Below the pieces are notes generated by a model. It was not told where the DNA came from and searched no databases. It worked only from the letters and a program-made list of their open reading frames with translations. From an uncultured Saprospirales bacterium (GTDB lineage: Bacteria; Bacteroidota; Bacteroidia; Chitinophagales; Saprospiraceae): a DNA stretch of 14,036 nucleotides. Where the stretch lies: positions 1-14,036 of the forward strand of contig CALAZP010000260.1 of NCBI GenBank assembly GCA_937926355.1. Direction: 5' to 3'. The position numbers and the translations under genes are program-made. Below are positions 8,043-14,036 of this stretch, in pieces; the stretch's first letter is position 1; every line of letters begins with the position of its first letter.

Positions 8043-8735
8043 ATGTTTGAATCCCTCATTTTTTTATTTCAAACGGCCACTTTAGAGCCATTAACTGAAG
8101 TTAGAACTCAAAGTCTGTTTGATGTTATCCTTCAATCAGGCCCTCTGGGAATGATTATTGTCGGAGTGCTAGTAGTCTTATCTGTCATTGCGCTTTCCAT
8201 TTTCATTGAACGCTATTCGACCATTAAAAAAGCGGGTAAAATTGATGAAAACTTTATGAATAACATCAGGGCCAATGTTCAATCTGGTAATATAAATGGG
8301 GCTAAAGCCTTGTGTGCCACCACCAATTCACCAGCCGCCAGAATGGTGGAAAAAGGATTGCTTCGAATCGGTAAGCCACTTAGAGATATAGATGCAGCCA
8401 TTGAAAATGTGGGTAATTTGGAGGTGTTTAAATTAGAAAAGAACCTTTCTACTTTAGCTAGTATTGCTGGTGCTGCTCCAATGATTGGCTTTTTCGGAAC
8501 GGTTACGGGGATGATCATAGCCTTTTATAGAATGGCTACCGAGCAAAATGTAACTCCTGATGTACTAGCTGGAGGAATTTATCAAGCCCTTATCACTACA
8601 GCAATGGGACTGTTTATCGGAATCTTAGCTTTTGTCGGATATAATATTCTAGTTGCCAATGTGGAAAAGGTAGTGTTTAAAATGGAAAGAACAACTGTTG
8701 AGTTTATGGATTTGCTGCAAGAACCTACCATTTAA
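8043..8735 (+). CDS. exbB: MotA/TolQ/ExbB family proton channel protein
   Basis: A 230-residue inner-membrane protein of the ExbB/TolQ family, which forms the pentameric proton channel that energises TonB or TolA. Three membrane segments are visible at about residues 33-56, 137-162 and 178-204, with a cytoplasmic loop between the first two. The family signature APMIGFFGTVTGMI is at 145-158. The size is normal for ExbB/TolQ. It is the first gene of a rightward cluster followed at 9 bases by exbD1. ExbB cannot be separated from TolQ by sequence reading alone; the downstream partner has both TonB and TolA features. The ATG at 8043 has no visible Shine-Dalgarno sequence, which is common in this phylum. 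Confidence 0.9.
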   Translation: MFESLIFLFQTATLEPLTEVRTQSLFDVILQSGPLGMIIVGVLVVLSVIALSIFIERYSTIKKAGKIDENFMNNIRANVQSGNINGAKALCATTNSPAARMVEKGLLRIGKPLRDIDAAIENVGNLEVFKLEKNLSTLASIAGAAPMIGFFGTVTGMIIAFYRMATEQNVTPDVLAGGIYQALITTAMGLFIGILAFVGYNILVANVEKVVFKMERTTVEFMDLLQEPTI

Positions 8736-8744
8736 TTGATTCGA

Positions 8745-9140
8745 ATGGCCCTTAAAAGACAAAATAAAATCAGTGCTGAGTTTTCTATGTCCTCCTTGAC
8801 AGACATTATTTTCCTCTTACTGATTTTTTTCATGTTAACCTCTACATTGGTTAGGATTCAACCTTTTCCATTACCTAAGTCTGATACCAAAACCGTTGCA
8901 GCTACGTCCTTGGTCGTAGTGATTGAAAAATCAGGAGAACACAGTATCAATAATAAAATTATTCCAGCTAGACAATTAGAAGCTGAAATTAGAAAGGTGC
9001 TGGATGGAATGACAACTATAGATCAAGCGGTCGTTACTATTGTGGCGGAGGAGGGTACCTCTTTTGATTATGTGCTAAAGGTAATGCAGGTGGCCAACAA
9101 ACTTAAATTAAAAGCGATTATTGCTACTCAACCTAAATAA
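8745..9140 (+). CDS. exbD: ExbD/TolR biopolymer transport protein, first paralogue
   Basis: A 131-residue ExbD/TolR protein with a short basic cytoplasmic tail, one membrane helix and a periplasmic domain. The helix begins with SMSSLTDIIFLLL, where Asp20 corresponds to the essential proton-carrying aspartate of ExbD (Asp25) and TolR (Asp23). The periplasmic part ends with the LEAEIRKVL...VLKVMQVANKLKLKAI pattern of the family. I chose the ATG at 8745; an in-frame TTG at 8736 directly abuts the exbB stop and would add three residues. It probably works with ExbB and the second ExbD. After the helix it diverges strongly from that paralogue. Confidence 0.9.
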   Translation: MALKRQNKISAEFSMSSLTDIIFLLLIFFMLTSTLVRIQPFPLPKSDTKTVAATSLVVVIEKSGEHSINNKIIPARQLEAEIRKVLDGMTTIDQAVVTIVAEEGTSFDYVLKVMQVANKLKLKAIIATQPK

Positions 9141-9282
9141 AAAATGTTGTGGGGGAGGGGATTAAATAAGCATTGATAAAATAGGTGGTAAGAATAACGG
9201 ATAAAAATATTAGGTAAGGAGATGGGGTATAGGAGGAAAGAATAAACTTGAAATAGAGTAAAGGAAGTCTTAATAACAACTA
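9141..9282 (+). other. Purine-rich spacer with an imperfect direct repeat between the exbD genes
   Basis: These 142 bases separate two genes of an otherwise closely packed cluster. The plus strand holds only about six cytosines and is dominated by A and G, including the run GGGGGAGGGG (9151-9160). ATAGGTGGTAAGAATAA (9181-9197) recurs with two mismatches as ATAGGAGGAAAGAATAA (9229-9245). All three plus frames carry frequent stops, so it does not look coding. AAGGAAG at 9261-9267 could be a distant ribosome site for exbD2. No hairpin terminator was seen. Confidence 0.5.
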
Positions 9283-9681
9283 ATGAAAATACAGAGAAGA
9301 AATAAAGTAAATGCCAATTTTAGTATGTCTTCCTTGACAGACATCATCTTCCTGTTACTCATATTCTTTATGTTAACCTCTTCCTTAGTTGCTCCTAATG
9401 CGTTAAACCTTAAACTTCCGGGTTCTGCTCAAAGTAAAACCCAAATTCAAGGTAAAATTGACCGAATTACAGTAGCTGATGGTGGAAACTTATTTTTAAA
9501 CGGGAAAAATATATCTGCTGAAAGGCTGGAAGCTGTCCTCGCAGCTAGGGTAAAAGAAACTGGCCAAAAACTAAATATAGGTATCAAACCGCTAGAAGGA
9601 GTAGCTGTTGAACATGTAGTGGCAGTCATGGATATTGCTATGCGTTTGAATATTAATGCTATTTTAGATGTACCTCAATAA
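9283..9681 (+). CDS. exbD: ExbD/TolR biopolymer transport protein, second paralogue
   Basis: A 132-residue ExbD/TolR protein paralogous to the preceding one. The cytoplasmic tail and membrane helix are nearly the same (SMSSLTDIIFLLLIFFM with Asp20), whereas the periplasmic domain shares only the general pattern (LEAVLAARV, VVAVMDIAMRLNINAIL). Paired exbD genes next to exbB and tonB are common in Bacteroidota, and a mixed ExbD dimer inside one ExbB pentamer is a reasonable inference. The ATG at 9283 follows the 142-bp purine-rich spacer, so translation is not coupled to exbD1. The stop lies 11 bases before the TonB-like start. Confidence 0.9.
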   Translation: MKIQRRNKVNANFSMSSLTDIIFLLLIFFMLTSSLVAPNALNLKLPGSAQSKTQIQGKIDRITVADGGNLFLNGKNISAERLEAVLAARVKETGQKLNIGIKPLEGVAVEHVVAVMDIAMRLNINAILDVPQ

Positions 9682-9692
9682 ATAGCTGGAGA

Positions 9693-10574
9693 ATGGAATT
9701 TATATTTGAAAAAGAAGCAAAAAAAGACAAGAGAAAAAGTTGGCTGATCAGCTTTTTCATCCATATTTTTTTGATTTTATTAGCCCTCCTTCCTTTGCTT
9801 TCCTTTCCCGTACCTCCCCCTGGTCAAAAAGGTATTTTAGTTAACCTTGGGCAACCTGATGTGGGAAGTGGCGTTCAGCGTGCAACTCCACCACCGCCTG
9901 CTCCTGCACCTGAACGACCAAAAGAACAAAAACCAGAACCCATACCCGTCAAACCAGCAGAAGAAAAGGCACCCCCACAAGAAGAAGAACCCAGACTTAC
10001 TGCTGAAGAAGAAATAGCGCTGGCTCAAAAGAAAATAGAAGATCAGAAACTAAAGGAAGCGGAAGAAGCCGCTAGAAAAAGAGAAGCAGAGGAGGAAGCC
10101 AAGCGAGTTGCGGAAGAAGAAGCAGCCAGAATAAAAGCGGAAGAAGAGGCCAGAATTCAAGCGGATGCAGAGAAAACTAAGAGTGAAATTGGCGGCCTCT
10201 TTAGCGGAAATGCTGGTAGTGGTCAAACTGGCCGACCGGGTAATCAAGGTAATCCAAATGGCGATCCTAATGCTGATAATTTGCAAGGTATCAGCACTGG
10301 AAGCGGAATGGTTGGAGGTGGACTAGGCGATAGAGGAGTGGTTAAAATACCTGAGATTACGGATAAATCTCAAAAAGAAGGGACTGTGGTAATTAGAGTG
10401 TGTGTGAATAAAGCTGGAGAGGTTATAAGCGCTGATTTTACCCAAGTGGGTTCTACCACTAATGATCCTTTACTGGTCAAAATTGCCACTGACAACTCAA
10501 GAAAGTGGAAGTTTTTAGCTGGTGATGCCGAAAAACAATGCGGAACGATTACCTATAAATTTAAATTGAATTAA
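9693..10574 (+). CDS. tonB: TonB/TolA-like energy transducer
   Basis: A 293-residue periplasm-spanning protein. A basic N-terminus leads into one membrane helix (about 17-39) with a Ser20-x3-His24 pattern like the Ser16/His20 pair of E. coli TonB that faces ExbB/ExbD. A proline-rich stretch follows (41-100), then a strongly charged Glu/Lys/Ala helix of TolA type (about 102-166), a Gly/Asn-rich flexible linker (167-215) and a TonB-like C-terminal domain (about 217-293, with GTVVIRVCVNKAGEV and KWKF). The C-domain has two cysteines, 237 and 283. It probably transmits proton-motive force from ExbB/ExbD1/ExbD2 to outer-membrane transporters, or acts as a TolA substitute. The mixture of TonB and TolA features leaves the choice open. 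GGAG directly upstream of the ATG may assist initiation. Confidence 0.85.
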   Translation: MEFIFEKEAKKDKRKSWLISFFIHIFLILLALLPLLSFPVPPPGQKGILVNLGQPDVGSGVQRATPPPPAPAPERPKEQKPEPIPVKPAEEKAPPQEEEPRLTAEEEIALAQKKIEDQKLKEAEEAARKREAEEEAKRVAEEEAARIKAEEEARIQADAEKTKSEIGGLFSGNAGSGQTGRPGNQGNPNGDPNADNLQGISTGSGMVGGGLGDRGVVKIPEITDKSQKEGTVVIRVCVNKAGEVISADFTQVGSTTNDPLLVKIATDNSRKWKFLAGDAEKQCGTITYKFKLN

Positions 10575-10592
10575 AGTTTTTTTCCATTGGGA

Positions 10593-11924
10593 ATGAGGCG
10601 GCTATCAACTATTTTTGCCGCGTCTAAATCGGAAAAATTGAACTACGAACAAACTATTCAATTTCTTTATGACCAACTGCCTATGTTCTCTAGGGTAGGC
10701 GTCATACCACATAAATTGGATCTATCAAAGACTTTGGCATTGGCAAATGCCTTCGGTAATCCACATCATCATTTGCCCTGTATCCACGTTGCCGGTACTA
10801 ATGGCAAAGGTTCGGTTTCCCACATGCTGGCCGCTATTTATCAAACAGCTGGATATCAAACAGGCCTTTATACTTCTCCACATTATCGCGATCTCCGCGA
10901 AAGAATCAAACTCAATGGAGCATTAGTCCCCAAAGACTTTGTAGTAGAATTTGTCGACCATTATCGCAACTTAAATTTAGATATCCGTCCTTCTTTTTTT
11001 GAATTGGCCGTGGTCATGTCCCTTGAGTATTTTAGGCGAGAAAAGGTAGATATTGCTATTATAGAAACTGGTTTGGGAGGAAGATTAGATTCCACCAATA
11101 TCATTACTCCCCTTCTGAGCGTAATCACTAATATTAGTTTTGACCACCAGGCTCAACTGGGCCATACACTGAAAGCCATTGCCGGAGAAAAAGCTGGTAT
11201 CATCAAAAAGGGCGTTCCAGTGGTGATCGGGGAATATCATTCTGAAACGGCACCAGTTTTTATCCAAAAGGCCAAAGAATTAGAATCTAAAATTAGTTTT
11301 GCCAGTCAAAATTTCGATATCACCCCAATTGATCATAATGATGGGATTTCAACAGGGTATAAAATTCTCCAACCAAAGGATTTTAGTTTCTCAACCCTCA
11401 CCACAGATTTGATGGGTTCCTATCAGAAAAGGAACATTCAAACCGTCCTGCAGTCGATTGAAGTCTTGCAGCCCCGTTTACCAGTCTCCTTTGAGGATTT
11501 GCAATTAGCCTTACAAGATGTTAAAAATATCAGTAAACTAATTGGGAGGTGGGATATCAAAAAGATGAACCCTTTGGTCATTATGGATAGTGCTCATAAT
11601 GAGTCGGGTATCCGTTTTGCAATAGATCAATTACAAAAAATCCAAGCTAAAAAACTGAGAATCGTTTTCGGAGTCGTCAAGGATAAAGACCCCAAAGAGG
11701 TCCTTCAGTTATTACCCAAAGAAGCAAAATATTATTTCGCTAAAGCTAATATTCCCAGGGGGTTGCCAGCTGAAGAATTACAACTAAAAGCGAAATCACA
11801 TCATTTGCGAGGAATGGCGTACCTTTCGGTAAAAGCAGCCTATGAGGCTGCCTTGGAAGAAGCTCAACCTGAAGATGTAATATTCGTTGGGGGTAGTATA
11901 TTTGTAGTAGCCGAAATTATTTAG
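10593..11924 (+). CDS. folC: Folylpolyglutamate synthase / dihydrofolate synthase
   Basis: A Mur-ligase-family enzyme of about 443 residues that adds glutamate to dihydropteroate or to folates in the cytosol using ATP. Motifs (numbered from the ATG at 10593): P-loop AGTNGKGS (67-74), YTSPHYRDLRERI (93-105), FFELAVVMSLEYF (135-147), ETGLGGRLDSTNI (158-170), ISFDHQAQLG (181-190), AGEKAGIIKKGVPVV (197-211) and DSAHNESG (332-339). The length is normal. Bacteroidota homologues usually begin close to the NYEQTIQFLYDQLP segment, so the first 15-16 residues are extra. A TTG at 10638 could be the true start, and a TTG at 10587 is also in frame. It starts 18 bases after the tonB-like stop, so the two are probably co-transcribed. 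Confidence 0.93.
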   Translation: MRRLSTIFAASKSEKLNYEQTIQFLYDQLPMFSRVGVIPHKLDLSKTLALANAFGNPHHHLPCIHVAGTNGKGSVSHMLAAIYQTAGYQTGLYTSPHYRDLRERIKLNGALVPKDFVVEFVDHYRNLNLDIRPSFFELAVVMSLEYFRREKVDIAIIETGLGGRLDSTNIITPLLSVITNISFDHQAQLGHTLKAIAGEKAGIIKKGVPVVIGEYHSETAPVFIQKAKELESKISFASQNFDITPIDHNDGISTGYKILQPKDFSFSTLTTDLMGSYQKRNIQTVLQSIEVLQPRLPVSFEDLQLALQDVKNISKLIGRWDIKKMNPLVIMDSAHNESGIRFAIDQLQKIQAKKLRIVFGVVKDKDPKEVLQLLPKEAKYYFAKANIPRGLPAEELQLKAKSHHLRGMAYLSVKAAYEAALEEAQPEDVIFVGGSIFVVAEII

Positions 11925-11936
11925 GTACCTTAGAAT

Positions 11937-12527
11937 ATGTTTCGAATTTTATTTTTCCTGGTAGTTCTAGGATTGCTTGTTTGGTTAGCTATCCTTTTCC
12001 TCAAATTAAGGGAATTATATCTCAAGAAGTCCCAACCTGTTACCATAGCTGATAAAATTCAAAGCAGCATCAACCGATGCTTAATGGCTCTAAATCAAAA
12101 CCGATTAGAAATAAATGATATTGAGTCTAATATTGAAGAAATCAATCAGCAGTTATCCGATGCATCCAATCTGTCACCTAAAAATATGGAGAAATCCAAA
12201 CAAGTTTTAGAAGGTTTCACAAAGGAAAAAGACCTTCGCCTTGCTAAATCCGAATTTTATCAAACCGCCATTAAGAAATTAAATTTGCTCTTAAAGAACC
12301 ACCAATGGGCGGAAGGATTAGAAGAAAAAAAGAATACTCTAGAAGGATTGCGCCAACACCATTATGAGGATCTAGCTACTATGGAAGAAATCAAATACTC
12401 TGTTCACGCTGAAGAAGAATACGTCCATACCATAGATTCTCTTTCCTTAAAAATACTAGATAGTACTTCACTGGACGATACCAAATTAGTCAAAGAAGAA
12501 CTAGAAAAAATAATTCAAGAACTTTAA
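11937..12527 (+). CDS. Membrane-anchored coiled-coil protein of unknown function
   Basis: I do not recognise this 196-residue protein. An uncleaved N-terminal hydrophobic helix (about residues 3-23) is followed by a basic patch (KLRELYLKK, 23-31), consistent with a single inner-membrane anchor and a cytoplasmic body. The rest is almost entirely predicted helix rich in Glu, Lys, Leu and Gln, with heptad-like patterns at about 55-77, 82-120 and 125-170, suggesting a coiled coil. It starts 12 bases after the folC stop and is probably the last gene of the exbB-to-folC unit. That position gives a weak hint of an envelope role. Its stop codon is only 4 bases from the stop of the convergent lipoprotein gene. 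It is a confident gene of unknown function. Confidence 0.75.
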   Translation: MFRILFFLVVLGLLVWLAILFLKLRELYLKKSQPVTIADKIQSSINRCLMALNQNRLEINDIESNIEEINQQLSDASNLSPKNMEKSKQVLEGFTKEKDLRLAKSEFYQTAIKKLNLLLKNHQWAEGLEEKKNTLEGLRQHHYEDLATMEEIKYSVHAEEEYVHTIDSLSLKILDSTSLDDTKLVKEELEKIIQEL

Positions 12528-12531
12528 ATCA

Positions 12532-13149
12532 TCAGTATAATTGACTGACATCAATTTTCTGACCGTTTTTGATATCTGTTGTTACCACTAGTATTCTTTT
12601 CCGCCTTCCTACTTTATTTAAAAAGATTTCTTGACCTATGGTTAGGTTGACCTTACTTTCACTATTGGGAGAAAGATTGGGATTCATGACCCCCGGAATC
12701 TTTAAAGGAATTGACTTATTGGTAGTATTGATTAAATAAAAACTAATGGTTTTAGAGCTGATAATCTTAGGCACGACTGGCTTAGGAGCTGGCAAACTAT
12801 ACGTCACTTTTACCTTTGCAGCGCGGTTGGCATCAATCAACAACCTTTGGTCTTTTTCAATAGTTAATTTAGCTACTCCGAATTTTCTTAAACCAAATCT
12901 TTTAATCTGGTTTTTGTTTGCTTTATCCATAACTCTTACCCCCACAGGATAAGCGCTTTTATTTTTTACAGTGGCAATTACTTCTGGTGCATTAGGGTAG
13001 GGATTGATCATACCGTTTTGACCATCCTTGCCGCCGATTAACAACATGGAATTACCCTCAGGAATCCGAACGGTATGCATGGATACTCCACAGCTCCCTA
13101 AAATAATTGAAAAGGAGAACAGCGTTATTATGGACAATTTTAGGTTCAT
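12532..13149 (-). CDS. Uncharacterised lipoprotein with two related beta-rich halves
   Basis: A 205-residue protein that I cannot assign to a family. The N-terminus is a lipoprotein signal (basic start, hydrophobic core, lipobox ILGSC with Cys20 as acylation site), so the mature protein is membrane-anchored and faces the periplasm or surface. Residues about 57-118 and 134-190 look like two copies of one beta-rich unit: VIATVKNKSAYPVGVRV compares with ISFYLINTTNKSIPLKI, AKLTIEKDQ with VNLTIGQE, and AAKVKVTY with RILVVTT. A proline-rich linker (APKPVVPK, 121-128) separates them. Nothing catalytic is visible. AAGGA occurs 13 bases upstream of the ATG (13163-13167, minus strand). It is probably monocistronic, with the thioredoxin-like gene upstream in the same direction. 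Confidence 0.75.
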   Translation of the reverse strand: MNLKLSIITLFSFSIILGSCGVSMHTVRIPEGNSMLLIGGKDGQNGMINPYPNAPEVIATVKNKSAYPVGVRVMDKANKNQIKRFGLRKFGVAKLTIEKDQRLLIDANRAAKVKVTYSLPAPKPVVPKIISSKTISFYLINTTNKSIPLKIPGVMNPNLSPNSESKVNLTIGQEIFLNKVGRRKRILVVTTDIKNGQKIDVSQLY

Positions 13150-13253
13150 ATTTTAAACTTTATCCTTACAAAAAAGAAACCACTATCAAATAACGCGCAG
13201 TAGCACAGAGTTATTCTCAAATAATTCTTAACGAACTATTAAATTATTTTTGG

Positions 13254-13829
13254 CTAGTCTTTGGCATCAGCCAAATATTGCTCGTAAGAAGTGGTTTTAT
13301 AATGGTCTTCAGCGATAAAGCTCAGCTCCTTTAATAAATCCGGAACTTGTTTGTAGCCAGGCGAAACTGTAATCCTTTTTTGGGTTTCGTCTAAATACAC
13401 ATAGGAAGGATAACCAAGTTGACCATCTAAAAGGGAATAAGCTAGTTCATGAACGCCTCTTCTCCCTTGGTTGATAAACTTCAAACTATAACCATTGTAC
13501 TCCACTATTTCTCTTTGTTCGGCGTCAAATTTAATAGGATAGAAGTTTTCGTTGATATAAGCGGCCACTTTTGGATCTGCAAAAGTGGTTTTATCCATTT
13601 TTTTGCACCATCCACACCAATCGGTATAAACATCCACAAATAATTTTTTTGGATTTTTATTAGAAGCTACTATAGCGTCTTCCCAACTCATCCATTGGAT
13701 AGGGCCTTCTGCTATTATTTCTTTCTTGGATTCTTGAGACGAATGATTGGTTCTATTTTTAGAAGGAACAAAGGCCCATAAAATAATTCCTAAAAATAAA
13801 ATGGCGATAAAGGGAATAAATTTTTTCAT
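13254..13829 (-). CDS. Membrane-anchored thioredoxin-like protein (CGWC active site)
   Basis: A 191-residue protein with an N-terminal hydrophobic segment (about 4-21) that acts as a signal peptide or anchor, placing the rest in the periplasm. The thioredoxin-like domain begins near residue 43. KKLFVDVYTDWCGWCKKMD carries the redox-active Cys72 and Cys75, TTFADPKVAAYI follows, and GYPSYV supplies the cis-proline (Pro141) beside the active site. The pattern resembles the Thioredoxin_7/DUF255-like proteins common in Bacteroidota. A role in reducing or shuffling disulfides of exported proteins is inferred. The insert between active site and cis-proline (about 112-138) is larger than in plain thioredoxin, so a specialised substrate is possible. 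The gene is divergent from ubiX and 104 bases upstream of the lipoprotein gene. Confidence 0.85.
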   Translation of the reverse strand: MKKFIPFIAILFLGIILWAFVPSKNRTNHSSQESKKEIIAEGPIQWMSWEDAIVASNKNPKKLFVDVYTDWCGWCKKMDKTTFADPKVAAYINENFYPIKFDAEQREIVEYNGYSLKFINQGRRGVHELAYSLLDGQLGYPSYVYLDETQKRITVSPGYKQVPDLLKELSFIAEDHYKTTSYEQYLADAKD

Positions 13830-13846
13830 AATATTTGCTTGAAATC

Positions 13847-13854
13847 CAAATATA
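13847..13854 (-). promoter_or_regulatory. Candidate -7 promoter element for the thioredoxin-like gene
   Basis: On the minus strand TATATTTG matches the Bacteroidota -7 consensus TANNTTTG exactly, 17 bases upstream of the start codon, which implies a very short leader. No matching TTG is visible at the expected -33 distance, so support is partial. Confidence 0.35.
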
Positions 13855-13901
13855 TCAAACAGTTATCATTTATTAATTGTTTCGCAAGGAAAATAAAAGA
13901 G

Positions 13902-14036
13902 GTGACAAAAAAATTGGTAGTAGCAATAGGAGGTTCCAGTGGTTCTCTTTATGCGCAGTTATTGTTAGATAAGCTTAAAGCTATGGGTCAGGAAGCCCTT
14001 GAAGTAGGCATGGTTATGAGTGATAATGCCAAGTAT
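13902..14036 (+). CDS. ubiX: UbiX-like flavin prenyltransferase (3' truncated)
   Basis: Only the first 45 codons are present; the frame runs off the right edge. The sequence KKLVVAIGGSSGSLYAQLLL followed by a short variable stretch and GMVMSDNAKY matches the N-terminal flavin-binding strand-loop-helix of the UbiX/Pad1 family (typically IxGASGxxYxxxLL, then a VMSxxA-type motif). Family members attach a dimethylallyl group to FMN to make the cofactor of UbiD-type decarboxylases. The GTG at 13902 is chosen because it places the N-terminus where UbiX proteins begin; AAGGA at 13886-13890 lies upstream. The GGSSGS loop differs slightly from the usual GASGA. No UbiD partner is visible in the window. 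Confidence 0.8.
   Translation, partial: MTKKLVVAIGGSSGSLYAQLLLDKLKAMGQEALEVGMVMSDNAKY

Noticed and set aside
9151..9160. G-quadruplex at the GGGGGAGGGG run
   Set aside because: Only three G-runs of three or more occur in the spacer and the third is over 60 bases away, so a standard intramolecular quadruplex is not supported.
9144..9176. Ten-codon peptide after exbD1 starting at ATG 9144
   Set aside because: It is very short, has biased composition and no ribosome site, and its reading frame is probably fortuitous.
13150..13253. Terminator or promoter between the thioredoxin-like and lipoprotein genes
   Set aside because: Only weak AT-rich inverted repeats and no exact TANNTTTG element were found on the minus strand in these 104 bases.
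1..14036. Defence island, prophage, insertion sequence, tRNA or a wholly new multi-gene system
   Set aside because: No transposase, integrase, nuclease-helicase, toxin-antitoxin pair, tRNA cloverleaf or repeat array could be recognised; the gene content is mainly housekeeping and envelope functions.

Overview
The window most likely comes from a member of the Bacteroidota, probably a Saprospiria-type marine or sludge bacterium. The base composition is moderately AT-rich and most starts lack a clear Shine-Dalgarno sequence. The strongest clue is a very large surface protein ending in a type B type IX secretion (T9SS) sorting domain. Further clues are an ExbB-ExbD-ExbD-TonB cluster with two ExbD paralogues, and a FadN-type (dehydrogenase first, hydratase second) beta-oxidation protein. 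The phylum is well supported; the class is inferred from the cohesin-like, SprB-like and PKD-like modules occurring together.

Layout. 1-4317 (+): the 3' part of a giant secreted adhesin-like gene, open at the left edge. It carries two cysteine-rich cohesin-like modules, a SprB-like repeat, about ten PKD/Ig-like modules each with a conserved cysteine pair, an Ig/cadherin-like module and the T9SS sorting domain. A strong hairpin at 4325-4360 separates it from the convergent fad genes and probably terminates transcription in both directions. 4392-7924 (-): fadN-fadA, a two-gene fatty-acid beta-oxidation operon giving hydratase, dehydrogenase and thiolase activities. 7925-8042: a divergent control region with a perfect 6-bp-arm palindrome near the fadN start. 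8043-12527 (+): exbB, exbD1, exbD2, a tonB/tolA-like gene, folC and a membrane-anchored coiled-coil protein, closely packed except for an odd purine-rich 142-bp spacer between the two exbD genes. 12532-13149 (-): an unrecognised lipoprotein that looks internally duplicated. 13254-13829 (-): a membrane-anchored periplasmic thioredoxin-like protein. 13902-14036 (+): the first 45 codons of a ubiX-like flavin prenyltransferase gene, cut by the right edge.

How the genes work together. The ExbB/ExbD proteins form a proton-driven inner-membrane motor, and the TonB/TolA-like protein carries its energy across the periplasm to outer-membrane receptors or envelope constriction machinery. FolC sits in the same transcription unit without an obvious functional tie. 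FadN and FadA complete the last three steps of each beta-oxidation cycle; no acyl-CoA dehydrogenase is present in the window. The adhesin, lipoprotein and thioredoxin-like protein act in the envelope or outside the cell.

I found no tRNA, rRNA, CRISPR array, insertion sequence, phage gene or recognisable defence system. No intergenic stretch exceeds 150 bp. Most of the window is ordinary core genome. The least explained parts are the modular adhesin, the purine-rich spacer in the exbD pair, the palindrome upstream of fadN and the duplicated lipoprotein.
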